Below are positions 11,210 to 23,684 of a stretch of DNA of 64,000 nucleotides, piece by piece. How positions within the stretch are numbered: the first letter of the stretch is position 1; every line of letters starts with the position of its first letter. The stretch is from Selaginella moellendorffii. Taxonomy: Eukaryota > Streptophyta > Lycopodiopsida > Selaginellales > Selaginellaceae. The notes under the pieces were generated by a model. It had not been told where the DNA came from. It did not search any database and saw nothing but the letters and a program-made list of their open reading frames with translations. The position numbers were made by a program, and so were the translations under genes. The stretch spans positions 1,498,302 through 1,562,301 of the forward strand of contig NW_003314296.1 of the NCBI RefSeq assembly GCF_000143415.4, written 5' to 3'.

Positions 11210-12994
11210 ACATTTTCCATATTGGCATCTTTTATTTCTTGGGTGGAGTCCTGGGTCAATACATTCTTACTAGTGTTGTTACAGTGAAAAATTTGAATAG
11301 ATTTTAAGGAATGAGAAATTGTGTGAGTAGTAAAGGGTCCTTGTCTGACTAAATCAGTAATCCCTCCATCTTTCTTTCCAGTATGGTGAATTAATGATTC
11401 ACTCTATACTAATTCATTTGGTGGTTTACTTTCTAAATTCGTTTTTATAACAACAATTATTCTTTCTATATTGGTTGATATAAGCTCAAGTTCATCTTTT
11501 ATTCCTTGATCTATTGCCACCTGATGCCGTCTATATTTACTTTGTGTAGCAGAATCAATTTTCATTCTTTATCGCAACGACTGTATACATACATGTGCAT
11601 GAGATGGGGCAAACCTAATTGTGCATATGAGCGATCTCAAGTTTGAATTTCAGTCATTGCGAGTGGTGCCGAATCAAGTTTTTGACCTCATCTTTAATAT
11701 AGATTAGTTGCAGTGCAATCACGCTGATATAACTTTAATACTTTTCCCCTTTGTCTTATACTTTTTTATATTTCTTTCATTCTTTTCACTTCTGTTCTTC
11801 TTCATCTATTTGCTTTTACTTTTGCTTCCATTACTTTTGTCTTCCCATTATTTCTTTATATATTTCTGTCTTGTTCCTCTATTTCCTTTTTACATCCCTT
11901 TATGGTCTTTGTGTTGCAATGGTTGAGTAACTCACAAAGAAGTATATCAATCTCTTCAAATTTGACCTGTTATCTAGGGCCAAAATTGCAACATGTCATC
12001 TTATTTTAAATAGTGATGCTCATTCAATCAAATTTTTTGTTTATCATTGGTCACTAAAGGAGATCAAAATTTTACATATAAACATCAAAAAGATGTTAGA
12101 GAAGGGTGTTATTTGAATATCAAGAAGTTTTTATGTGTATGAACCTCATTTTATAATGAAACCTATTGGGAGTCTTCATTTCTACATCGACTAAATCCTT
12201 GGGCATGTGAATTTCATCTTGTGATGATACTTAATGGGAGTATTTGTTTATGCATTGAATATTATTACTTTCAAATAACAACTTTCTCTAACATTTCCTT
12301 GACGTTTACATGTAAAATTTTGATCTTCTTTAGTGAATGACAATAGAAACCTTGATTAAATGAGCATTCCCAATTAAAATAAGATAATGTATTGCAATCT
12401 TGGCCCTGGATAATAAGTCAAATTTGAAGAAATTAACATACTACTTCATGATCCGGTCAACTACTATAACACAAAAACCATCAAAGGGATCTAATATTTC
12501 TATTTTATTCCTTTATTTCCTCTTCTTTGGGGAGATGGATTGTCCCTCCAAATTACACTTAATAAAATATTATTTTTGATTTAAAGGTAATATATAATAT
12601 TTAACAAAAGTAAGAGGAATAAAAGAAATATAAGGAAGTACTAGATAAGGATGAGAAGCCTCAAAGTCACATATGACATGATTGAGCCACAACTAATCTA
12701 TATTAATGATGAGGTTAAAAGCTTGACTCAACATCATCCATAATTACTCAAGCTTAAACTCAAGATTGCTCACATGCACAATTAAATCCACTTCATCCTA
12801 TAGACATATGTATGTCCAGCCATTGCCAAAAAGAATAAAAATTAGCTCTGTTACACAATGTAAATGTAAATGGCAACATATAGCAATAAGCCGAGCAATA
12901 AAAGATAAACTCAAGCTTGTATCAATGAACATGGAGAGAATAATAAAAAACTTTTTATTATCAAAACGAACTTGAAAAATAAACATTAGATGAA
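11210..12994. repeat. Large imperfect inverted repeat (left arm, loop, first part of right arm)
   Basis: Left arm (about 11210-12122) and right arm (about 12268-12994) are reverse complements at many anchor points: the segment around 11955-12010 pairs with 12360-12415, 11590-11700 with 12690-12810, and 11530-11580 with 12820-12865. The right arm is broken at 12995 by the family-1 retrotransposon and resumes at 20580 (to about 20745), pairing with 11210-11420. The loop of roughly 145 bp contains two diverged direct repeats. Arms of about 0.9 kb suggest a foldback-type element or two old copies inserted head to head. Confidence 0.75.
12990..12994. repeat. Left target-site duplication of the complete family-1 element (ATGAA)
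   Basis: ATGAA directly precedes the 5' LTR and is repeated at 20580-20584 directly after the 3' LTR. Confidence 0.9.
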
Positions 12995-14735
12995 TGTGAG
13001 ACACAAAATCCCTAGGCCCCAAAGTGGAGCCGGAAGGGCGCCACATGGTAGTGGCCGAAGCGAGAGCCAAACGAGCATAACACGTTTGGACCAAAAGCTC
13101 CGACTTGAAAAGTCAAGAGCGGGAGTGGAACTCCCAACGAAGTGCTCGAGGAACGAGCACGAAGCGAGCAAAAAGCGAGGCTCCAAAAAGGGACCCAAAA
13201 GGACCAACACATGACACGTGGAAGTGTCCGAGATGGACTCGAGTTGGAGTCCGAAGTGGAGTCCGAGATGGACCCGAGTTGGAGTCCGAAGTGGAGTCCG
13301 AGATGGACCCGAGATGGAGTCCGAGATGGACCCGAGATGGAGTCCGAGATGGAGTCCGAGAAGGAGTCCGAGGTGGACCCGAGATGGACCCGAAATGGAG
13401 TCCGAGATGGAGTCCGAGATGGACCCGAGATGGAGTCCGAGATGGAGTCCGAGATGGACCCGAAATGGAGTCCGAGATGGACCCGAGATGGAGTCCGAGA
13501 TGGAGTCCGAGATGGAGTCCGAGATGGAGTCCGAGATGGAGTCCAAAGTCGAGACCGAGACCGGGACCGAGACTGAGACCGAGACCGAGACCGAGACCGA
13601 GATCGGGACCGAGACCGAGACCGAGGCCGAGGCCGAGACCGAGCCCGAGTCCGAGTCCGAGTCCGAGTCTGAGTCCGAGTCCGAGTCCGAGTCCGAGTCC
13701 GAGTCCGAGTCCGAGTCCGAGTCCGAGTCCAGAGCCTGAGAGGGTGAAAGCCCAAAGCGTTCGTCTCCCAGACCCTGGGGGGTTTGGTGAGCTCCAAAAG
13801 TATAGTAGGGGGAGGACTGCAGTGGAGCCAGTTTGGTCAGGAAAGGCCAGTTTGGCCCAGGAAGGCCGGACCCAGTGTTGGGTGATGAGCTGCCCACTGG
13901 GAAGTCCAAGACTAGAGTGAACACAGACCGACAAGCGGGGTAGCTTGGTGAAGTGTTCAAGAGCCGGCTCTAGTTCCCCCGGGAGATCGACTGGCCGATG
14001 CTCCCAGTCCAAGTGTGGGTGGCACTACCTACTTGGATACCTGGTGTGGCTCAACGGAACCCGCTCTAAGCCCATGGCTAGAGCACCTAAAGGCGAAAGG
14101 CGAGGAGAGTACCCAGGTGGCTCGCGTAAGGCCACGGTGTTCCGAAATGTTGTCCCGAAGGCCCAGACTGTGGAAAGGAAGAGGAACAGTCCTCTGGGGC
14201 AGTGACCAAGGACACAGTCGCGTGGTGAGGAAGTCCCAGAGGACCGTGGGACTTAGTGGTCGGGCCTGTGGGCCTCGATCCAGTGGCAGTGTTGGCAAAC
14301 ATGGCCAAGGGCAGAAAGGGACTTAGTGGGGACTGACAAAGGGATATTGGGGAAGGCAATTCCCCTCGTCGGTGGGCATCCTAAGGATGCTAAGGAGTGG
14401 ATCTGAGATGACCACTCATGGATGGTTTGCCTAGTCTTGGAGAGCCAAGACTGTGATGCAAGTGGTAGTGGACTACCAGTGTGGCAAAGGTGATTGGGCA
14501 TGGCCTTAGCGTAACGGGCTGCCATGTCGGTGGTACCTTTGAGTGTCGGTCATGGGATCGGACACGTGGAGCACTTGGACCAAGTGCTAAGGTTGAGTGG
14601 CATGGATGCCATTCTCGGGGCTGGCAAGCCCCAAGTCCTGAGTTGGACTTATGGAGGTTGTGAATGAGACTCCTCCAAGTGGTCGGAGGTGTGGTTAAGT
14701 GACTAAAGTGAAATGGAAAAATTTAGTCGCTTACA
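12995..14735 (+). mobile_element. 5' LTR of the family-1 element (1741 bp)
   Basis: It begins TGTGAGACAC and ends TCGCTTACA. The first 200 bp are unique, followed by a tandem array (about 13218-13735) and about 1 kb of unique sequence that should include the polyadenylation region. Several overlapping open frames of 140-324 codons on both strands arise from the array and do not look like real proteins. Confidence 0.9.
13218..13735. repeat. Minisatellite array in the 5' LTR
   Basis: GAGATGGAGTCC and GAGATGGACCC units grade into GAGACC and then GAGTCC hexamers. Compared with the 3' LTR array (about 19074-19579) one 12-bp unit is extra here. Confidence 0.9.
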
Positions 14736-14738
14736 ACT

Positions 14739-14750
14739 TGGTATCGGAGC
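14739..14750 (+). promoter_or_regulatory. Primer binding site for initiator-Met tRNA
   Basis: TGGTATCGGAGC lies three bases after the 5' LTR. The usual plant site complementary to the 3' end of tRNA-iMet is TGGTATCAGAGC, so there is one difference. This is where minus-strand DNA synthesis would start. Confidence 0.85.
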
Positions 14751-17700
14751 TGTTCCTTAGTCCGACTTTTATTGGTGCTCAAGTATATCACCACTAGTGT
14801 TGGCATCGGAAGGTCCGAGGAGTGGGCCTATCCTTGAGGAGTAGCAAGTCGGGAAGACATGGCTCCCCATTACAGTTCATGTGTGAACTTGTAGACGAGG
14901 TGGTGGATAGAAAAGGGCCAATAATGGAACGACTTTGGGATCTTGGGAACAGTGCAAGGTTTTCCTCATTGAGTTGAGGATGTGATCCAGATGAGCGTTT
15001 GACTCAGCAAACGGGCTAAGGTTGTTGTGGTAAACAACTAAAGTTGGGATCACGGGAAAGATAGAGACTCCAAAACAATAAAGGAGTCACAAGTTTATCC
15101 TCACATGGTTGAGGCTGGTGCTCATGAAGGTGAGACCGGAATGGATGACCGTGAGAGGTCAAGTATGGATGAGGACACGAGTCCTCGAAATGGTAGCCGG
15201 GGCTACCTCTAATAAATGCTGGAACAACCCAAGGAGTTGGGGGTGTATTAAGTGGATGAGTTGGTATTCTCATCACATGGACAAGTAGTCCTAAGGGGCA
15301 AAGGTTGCCCCCAGAGAACAAAATCAAGTGTCGGAGTAACACTTGTGAAAATAGTCCTTTTGAGTAGGACAGGAATGCAAGAAGTGTATTCCAGTGAGCT
15401 AGTGCCTCACAAGTAGGACCTTACGGGTCTGTGGATTAACCAAGTCCAAAACTGCTGGATGACTCAAGTAGAGTCAAGGGATGGTCCTAAAAGGACTGAT
15501 GGAAGCATTTGGACTGAGGTGTGTTGTACCCCACAAAGGATGCGGGGGGGATCATAGGATCCAAGGATGAGAACAGAGGGTATCTCATCGATGGCAAAAT
15601 GTGCCATGCTAAAGTCGTGGGAAAGGTGTTCCAAAAAAAAAAAAAAAAAAAAAAAAGAAAACAACTTTGACACAAAGTTGTGTGTGACCTCTATGGTGTA
15701 GTGCTAACGGATGGTTGGCATGAGAAAGAGTGGCATTGGTCTTGGCAAAGACTTAGACACAAAGAAGAAGTGTCATAGAGGTAGGCTCGTGGAGCCGATG
15801 GTGTGGAGACACCAAATGTGCCAAGGTGTGATACCTTGAGGCTATGTTGGTGGGTTCATGAGAACCCCTTGCCAAAGGAATCCCAATGGAAATGGGAATG
15901 GCATAGCCTAAGCTGCAGAGCATGCAGTTGGAGTGTGGTGACCCAGATAATGATGGAGGTGTGAAAGCACCAAGCAATGAGTTGTAGGACTTGACAACTA
16001 TGAGGCAACTAAGCAAGAGGTGCAAAATAACTGGTTAAACGGGTAGAAGGTAGCTACCCAAGACTTCTAGCATAGGGAAGTCGGATATACCCTTGCGGGG
16101 GATAAGTTGCTTATGTTGCGATATAGTAAGTCAATGTCATAAAAGGAAATACTCATTGTCAAGAAAGCCATCATTGGGACACCTGAACACTCTAGAACAC
16201 CAGAAGGTGGTGTTTGATGTCGCGAGGGCAATGGATAAAGCCCAAGGGACTAAATCCCTAGCGAATGATGGATAGAAGGTGCTATCCAAATGTCCAAGGT
16301 TGCGGAGACAGGAGAGGACTGTCTACCCAAGTTGGACAAAGCCAAAAATGGAATTTTGGCAAGGCTAGTGATGGGCATGTAAAGGCCCATAAGCAACAAT
16401 GTAATCCCAGTGTGTGGGATTATAAGGTGAGCATACCCGGATTGAGGAACCACTCCCTGGGCTATTGGGTAGGTTCATCCCTAAGAATACTTGCTAAGGC
16501 ATGATAGAAAGTGCAAAGCTATCCTCCTGATCTGGAGGAGAATGACCGAAGGAAAGGTGTGAAGCCAAAGGCAAGTAGTATTGGGATGGAACTGAACCAT
16601 AGAAATCGAAGGGCATAACCAAGGTTGGTTATGCCAGCTGGGAGTGGGGAATCAAGTGGGGGCTCGAGGGTGTTGCTGCTAGCAACCGCGACGCCATGGA
16701 GAGTCTAAGTTATGGAATTGTCCATGTTAGACTATGTGGCATTTGGAAGGCTTGCAAAAGGGAGGCCTTAGCAAGCTGAGGGACAGAGTTCCTTCAAGGT
16801 TCCCAAAGACGATTCTAGGTAGCTTAGTACCTAGAAAGGCCAAGTGTAAATGGTTCATGGAATGCGCGAAATCAGAGTGGCGCAGCAGAAGCGTGGTCTT
16901 GAAGCTTGCTATGAGGCAAGGCTATCAAGGGTAGGGAAGTAGTTCCCGAGTGTTCAAAGAGAGGGCTTTGAACGAAAGTCGATGGTCAAGGACTTTCACG
17001 CTTATGCAGGAACCATGTTACAGTGGTCGGAGAACTTGCCAAGCGAGATTGGCACGTCGGGGGAACAAATACCCTAGTTGAAGGTGATAACTTCAAAAAG
17101 GGTGGGCCATGGGGCCGAGCATGGAGGAGTCCATGCATGATCACAGACATGTCAAGTGAGAGGACTTGGCAGTGTGGAGGAACTAGGTTCCTAAGCTGTG
17201 ATCTGTAGCGCGCTTTAAAAATAAGTTGGTGCACCGGCGTGGGGAGTCACGCCAGGCATCTTGTGTGATGCCGTCCATAGATGCATATACGGAGGTTGGG
17301 TTCGAGTCCCGACCCTCTAGTGCTTGGGTTCGAGTCCCAAATCACTAGGGCGTGGTGATGGTTTGGAATATGAGGACACTCATATTTCGGTGGTCATGGA
17401 CTCTCAGTGGGGAGACTGGTTTGGGCACACCGCCAAGCGAGGGATGCCTCGGAGTCATGATGCACGGTTAGATTGCTTAGAGTGAAAGCTCGGCATATCT
17501 AACTTGAACGCTTTGGTGCAAGTGGCACCAAGGTCGTGGTGAGTGAGATGGGGACACCTAATCTCAGTTGCTATGAACCCTTGGCCGTAAGGGCTAGCTT
17601 GGGTGCACCGCCAAGTGTGGGGGATGCCCCCGGGGTTATAGTCAACAACTTGGAGGTCTAGAAGACCAAGTACCTCTTGGCAACTCTGTTAAGGTGCCAA

Positions 17701-18838
17701 GGTGAGATCACTAGGTGATCTTATGGCCAGATAAGGACAAGGTCCTTGGTTGGCTAAGGAATGAAGTTCCTGGTTCAAAATGTTGAAATTGAACTATTGA
17801 TGATGGTGTGGCTTGGTCAAGGTGACCAAGTGGGAAAAGAACCTAAGGGAAATAAACTATGTCCGTGCGATGGCATAGTGAGTCCGAGGAAAGTAGTTTC
17901 TATAAAAGACCCATAGGAGGGTCACGAAGTTGGGCCGTGGATAGAGCCCATAGCAGAAGATGCTAAAGAGACGTACTAGGGGTGAACATCCTCCGGACTT
18001 GGCAAAGAAGAGTCTTTGCTATGGAACCGAAACAATACCTCAAGAAGGGAGGTAGGGATTCGATGTTGCTTGGTGCAACAATCAACGGATAGGAGCAAAA
18101 GATGAGTGGCCAAGATAGGGCCGTGGAATCCCTTGGAAGGAATCCAAGTGACAAAGTTAGGCGAGGAACACTAATGTGTTGGACGCTAACAAGTTGCGGG
18201 AAAGGAAGTGTGTTTCCAAGGGGGGATTCCGAAATGCTCCGATTTGGCGAAAGTGGAAGCTCCAAGGGAGGGAGCGGTAAGGTAGCCAAATGATGGGGCC
18301 ATGAACAGCCCTAGCACAAAGTATGATAACTGGAACTTTGGCACGAAATAGAAGAGAGGATGATGGTGCCCTCGAGTAGAGAACTTCCTAGGATGGGAAG
18401 TGGAGTTGCACAAAAAGGTGCAAGGCAAGGTGTCGGAGACACCTAGGAAATTGACTCCAAGAAGTCAAAATTCAAAGTTCCAAAGTGCAAAGGCTATATC
18501 GATGGAAATTGAGACTACTCGAGAAGGAGTAGTGGGAGTGACTTAGAGAAGGGTCTCTAAGAGGTTTAGCGAGAACTAAACCAATAAAAGGAAAGAACCA
18601 CTATATGTGGTCCAATCAGTCTCTAAGCTGGAGAGACTACCCTCCTTAGAGGGTATGCAAAAGGCATGGTGAGCCTTCAATGTCCAACCATTGACGAATA
18701 TGGAGAAGGCATGGTGAGCCTTCAATGTCACGCCATTGACAAATATTGGCTACGCGCCAAGGATGGAAATGGTAACACATGCGGGTGTTACTTTATAAAA
18801 TGGTTCACCGTTCGATGAGGACATCGAACTTCGTCTAT
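14751..18838 (+). other. Internal domain of the family-1 element, no coding capacity seen
   Basis: Only short scattered open frames (under about 110 codons) occur and none resembles a retroelement protein. A run of 24 A residues lies at 15633-15656. Two tRNA T-arm-like hairpins lie in tandem at about 17292-17341. The last 0.8 kb (from about 18075) is shared with the copy at the left edge of the window. Confidence 0.8.
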
Positions 18839-18849
18839 GGGTGGTGGAG
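18839..18849 (+). promoter_or_regulatory. Polypurine tract of the family-1 element
   Basis: GGGTGGTGGAG directly precedes the 3' LTR and is also present at the same place before the LTR at 735. It is the expected site for plus-strand priming, though two T residues interrupt it. Confidence 0.65.
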
Positions 18850-18850
18850 T

Positions 18851-20579
18851 TGTGAGACACAAAATCCCTAGGCCCCAAAGTGGAGCCGGAAGGGCGCCAC
18901 ATGGTAGTGGCCGAAGCGAGAGCCAAACGAGCATAACACGTTTGGACCAAAAGCTCCGACTTGAAAAGTCAAGAGCGGGAGTGGAACTCCCAACGAAGTG
19001 CTCGAGGAACGAGCACGAAGCGAGCAAAAAGCGAGGCTCCAAAAAGGGACCCAAAAGGACCAACACATGACACGTGGAAGTGTCCGAGATGGACTCGAGT
19101 TGGAGTCCGAAGTGGAGTCCGAGATGGACCCGAGTTGGAGTCCGAAGTGGAGTCCGAGATGGACCCGAGATGGAGTCCGAGATGGACCCGAGATGGAGTC
19201 CGAGATGGAGTCCGAGAAGGAGTCCGAGGTGGACCCGAGATGGACCCGAAATGGAGTCCGAGATGGAGTCCGAGATGGACCCGAGATGGAGTCCGAGATG
19301 GAGTCCGAGATGGACCCGAAATGGAGTCCGAGATGGACCCGAGATGGAGTCCGAGATGGAGTCCGAGATGGAGTCCGAGATGGAGTCCAAAGTCGAGACC
19401 GAGACCGGGACCGAGACTGAGACCGAGACCGAGACCGAGACCGAGATCGGGACCGAGACCGAGACTGAGGCCGAGGCCGAGACCGAGCCCGAGTCCGAGT
19501 CCGAGTCCGAGTCCGAGTCCGAGTCCGAGTCCGAGTCCGAGTCCGAGTCCGAGTCCGAGTCCGAGTCCGAGTCCAGAGCCTGAGAGGGTGAAAGCCCAAA
19601 GCGTTCGTCTCCCAGACCCTGGGGGGTTTGGTGAGCTCCAAAAGTATAGTAGGGGGAGGACTGCAGTGGAGCCAGTTTGGTCAGGAAAGGCCAGTTTGGC
19701 CCAGGAAGGCCGGACCCAGTGTTGGGTGATGAGCTGCCCACTGGGAAGTCCAAGACTAGAGTGAACACAGACCGACAAGCGGGGTAGCTTGGTGAAGTGT
19801 TCAAGAGCCGGCTCTAGTTCCCCCGGGAGATCGACTGGCCGATGCTCCCAGTCCAAGTGTGGGTGGCACTACCTACTTGGATACCTGGTGTGGCTCAACG
19901 GAACCCGCTCTAAGCCCATGGCTAGAGCACCTAAAGGCGAAAGGCGAGGAGAGTACCCAGGTGGCTCGCGTAAGGCCACGGTGTTCCGAAATGTTGTCCC
20001 GAAGGCCCAGACTGTGGAAAGGAAGAGGAACAGTCCTCTGGGGCAGTGACCAAGGACACAGTCGCGTGGTGAGGAAGTCCCAGAGGACCGTGGGACTTAG
20101 TGGTCGGGCCTGTGGGCCTCGATCCAGTGGCAGTGTTGGCAAACACGGCCAAGGGCAGAAAGGGACTTAGTGGGGACTGACAAAGGGATATTGGGGAAGG
20201 CAATTCCCCTCGTCGGTGGGCATCCTAAGGATGCTAAGGAGTGGATCTGAGATGACCACTCATGGATGGTTTGCCTAGTCTTGGAGAGCCAAGACTGTGA
20301 TGCAAGTGGTAGTGGACTACCAGTGTGGCAAAGGTGATTGGGCATGGCCTTAGCGTAACGGGCTGCCATGTCGGTGGTACCTTTGAGTGTCGGTCATGGG
20401 ATCGGACACGTGGAGCACTTGGACCAAGTGCTAAGGTTGAGTGGCATGGATGCCATTCTCGGGGCTGGCAAGCCCCAAGTCCTGAGTTGGACTTATGGAG
20501 GTTGTGAATGAGACTCCTCCAAGTGGTCGGAGGTGTGGTTAAGTGACTAAAGTGAAATGGAAAAATTTAGTCGCTTACA
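18851..20579 (+). mobile_element. 3' LTR of the family-1 element (1729 bp)
   Basis: It is near-identical to the 5' LTR, with the same TGTGAGACAC start and TCGCTTACA end. The substitutions I could see are two within the array (near 19466 and the GTCTGAG site of the 5' copy) and one near 20145, plus the missing 12-bp unit. Confidence 0.9.
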
Positions 20580-20745
20580 ATGAACTAGTGGTAAGTGAGT
20601 TGTACAAGGAGCCTCCACTACTTATGCAATTTCTTGTTTCCTAGAAACATTTTGGTGTCCAAACTTTTCACTATAGCAGTACCAATATAATGTTGTTGAT
20701 GCTAAAGTCTCTACCTAGGAAATGGAATTTTATATGTCTAATTTA
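20580..20745. repeat. Right target duplication and displaced end of the inverted-repeat right arm
   Basis: After the ATGAA duplication (20580-20584) the sequence continues the complement of the left arm (about 11210-11420), showing that the retrotransposon split an older inverted repeat. Confidence 0.7.
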
Positions 20746-23684
20746 TATTTGAAATAAAAACTTTAATAAACACACAAAAACACTTATAGATTTGTTTAGT
20801 ATTTCCTCATTTCTTCTCCACTCCCTATTATGTTGACTCCTTTTCTTTCTACTTAAATTTGCATATTATAAAATACAAAAAATGTAAAAATGAACTCTAA
20901 TTTAAGGGTATATACTATAAAGAATCTCAATGCAAAACCATAAGACTAAACTTTATGACATAGTAAGCATGATTATGTTGCGGCTATCTTCCCAATGTTT
21001 TTAATCAGTATGATCTCATGCTATATAATTTTTGAAAAACCATTATACTCTTCACTATATAAGGAGGCTTACATATATGTTTTCACCTTAGCTTAAGCCA
21101 TTTAACCATTTATCTAGCCATCTTATTACTAAGATAAATTTTAAAATTAACTGTAATTTGGATAGAAATATTATTCAATAATTTTTTCCCTTAAAATTAT
21201 ACTTCCAAATAGAATAAGTCTTTTATGATTAGTTATATTTTTGGAAGTTGAATTCTTATTATACTTTAACTTATTTTATACACTTAATAAGCTGTTTACT
21301 TTTTAGATTTTTAGTCTAATTTGATGTTAAATTTTAATATTAATAAAAAAAAATTCTATTTTCTACAATTACACATGATTTGCCTTTATTCACCAATTTT
21401 TAAAGTAAAAACTGTTTTTAAAAAATATTTAGACTTCTCTTGGTGATTCTCTCTTTTGCATTTCAACTTTTTGCAAGGAAAAATTGCTCACTTATTATGG
21501 AATACATATTTCCAGTAAAAACATAGATTAGCGAGCGTATGGTGCAAAACTTTTGCAAGAGAAACCAAGTAGTTGGTAATGACATTCTGACATCTAACAC
21601 TTCACCATGACAAAAGTGTGATTGAGCAATACCAAGGATACAATGGAAGGATAGACAGATAGGGATGAACTATTATAATTGAGATGATGTATTGAGTCCT
21701 TTTGCAAAAGATAACTATTTACTCATGCATACAATTTCAGGGTTGTCACTTACAAAGTAGTATTTATGCAAAAAAAGATTATCAGTTTTTAAGAGGTTTT
21801 ATTACATATGTATATAATTATTAATTTGATACTATAAAAATATGTAAATTTTTAATGGTCAATACTCCCAATTCAAGTATAGGTGGGTTTTTTACTTAGC
21901 TACATATTTTTATATTTTTAGCCAATGAGGGTTATGAGAGTAGCAATTTATTGGCTACATTATGAGGGTTATTGGAACCTCATTCTAGCATGTGGTTAAG
22001 GCATTTTAGTGGCAAAAAATGGTAGAAGGCTTGCATTGTACTAAGGTGTTTCAAAATGTTAGCTTGAAATCCTTAAATGTGGGATGCATGGGACATTTGG
22101 GCTCAATTGTAAAGTCATTGTGGTTTAATATGCTACCTTTGAGGTAACAAGTACCATAAATAGGGATAAGGACTTATGAAAATTGTGAGTGAAACTTGAT
22201 TGCATGGTTAAAGATGTAGTTAAATACTTAAGGCAAAATGAAAATTTTAGTCACTCATAATATAATTAATTCCAATCTAAATGAAAATTATATATTTAGA
22301 TTCTCCACCTTACAAAAGTGAAAAGTAATTTACTATATTCTATAAGAATGCTTAGTTTGCCTTGAATTAATAGCAAATGCTTGGATATTCTAATGTATTC
22401 TGATTGTGAATTTTAATATGTTCATAAATCAGAGAAATCTCTAAAGTGCTACTAAAGTATATAGAAAACTCTCTCTCTCTCTCACACACACACAAAATAT
22501 CAATAATCAATCAATCAATCAATCAATGAACATTAGGGGAAACATGTAGAGTATAAACTTTTTTGAATATTGATGGTTTACAAGCCCTAACAAATGCAAT
22601 TCAGCCATGCATCAGGAAGACATACTTCTTAATCAAAATAGCCTTTTAAAGAAAAAAAAATATAGTTACTATTTCTGGCACAGCTAGATTCTAAATTGAT
22701 TTTGCAGCAAGATTGGGTTTACATATTTAGTGTAAAGCTTTTGACTGGATTTTTACACCTTTGTGTTAACTTTAAGTTTTATGAAATTATTTACTGAACA
22801 TTAAAATTTAATTTAATCATGAAACAAGCAATCTAGAGTTCACTTACTTGCCTATTACCAAGGAAAATTGGTGTAAATGAGGTGAGTTTAAAGCCTATAT
22901 GATGAATACTTCATCAGCTTTTTGATGAATATGCCAGGTGAGAGGTCACATGAGATTTGCTAGATATCAACTTTGAAGTTTGTGTAGAGCTGCTGTATGA
23001 CTTGGCCTGAAGCTTGATAAGGCATTTTGTTCATAGCACTGTATGGAAGGCTTTGGTTTGCCTTTAGGCTGTCTATAGAGAGTTACAAGGTGGTTGATAC
23101 AAGTAAAAGTTTAATTGTGGGCATCACAACCATTAGATGAAAAATATCCTAGAATATTCCTGAATAATCTAGGTAGAGCCTTCTTTTCTACAAGTTTTCT
23201 AATTAAAGATGTATAAAAATGGATAATGACTGTTTGCATACATAAAATATGTAAATAAGATAGTTTGTAGAATCTTTGTTCATATATATTATATACAAGT
23301 AAAATATTAATAATTAATATATATAAATAAATATTAAATCTAGTTAATTAAAATAGATAGCAAAGAATCTATGAAATCATTAATTATGTTTTCTTTACTG
23401 TATAATGATACCAATTGATGCCTTTAGAAATGTATGAAATTTCTATGCTTGTTATTACCTTTTCATAATAAATATTTTGAATCAAAGTACATTTCCTTAT
23501 TGTCTATATATATACACAAATGGGTGTCCCATTTGCTGATCGTCCATGGAATTTGCCTTTGCTTCAAACTCTACTACAACTTCCCAATACTTACAAAGTA
23601 GAAGTAATGTCATCCCACGCCCAGCCTTTATAAAAGAAAAAGAGATTCAGGAAAAAGAATATCCAGGGTTTAAAAATTAACAAG
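20746..23684. other. AT-rich intergenic stretch with a family-1 LTR remnant and microsatellites
   Basis: No gene was recognised. The segment 21856-22260 is a decayed family-1 LTR 3' part in plus orientation. A (CT)n(CA)n run lies at about 22469-22494 and an (AATC)n run at about 22504-22527. Confidence 0.6.
21856..22260 (+). mobile_element. Decayed 3' part of a family-1 LTR
   Basis: It starts at the block matching 13998 (GATGCTCCCAGTCC type) and ends in a form of the LTR end (TTTTAGTCACTCATA). It is much more AT-rich than the complete copies, as expected of an old methylated relic. Confidence 0.65.

Larger units (their letters stand above)
12995..20579 (+). mobile_element. Complete non-autonomous LTR retrotransposon (family 1, LARD-like), 7585 bp
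   Basis: All structural marks of an LTR retrotransposon are present: a 5' LTR (12995-14735), a primer site near the tRNA-iMet complement (14739-14750), about 4.1 kb of internal sequence, a purine-rich tract (18839-18849), a 3' LTR (18851-20579) and a 5-bp target duplication. The LTRs differ by one 12-bp repeat unit and, by eye, three substitutions, so insertion was recent. The interior has no gag, protease, reverse transcriptase or integrase, so the element must borrow proteins. That is the definition of a LARD. Its LTR shares a module with the gypsy-linked family 2, which makes a gypsy helper plausible. Confidence 0.92.

Noticed and set aside
11055-11307. Two overlapping small frames, one Cys/His-rich and one hydrophobic
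   Set aside because: They have no family match by eye, overlap each other, and lie at the edge of the decayed inverted repeat.
12986-14012. Overlapping open frames of 261-324 codons on both strands (also 18788-19856)
   Set aside because: They depend on tandem units divisible by three inside the LTR, appear in several frames at once, and have no domain.
15633-15656. Poly-A run as a possible sign of a processed retrogene
   Set aside because: No upstream coding sequence or target duplication; it lies inside the LARD interior.
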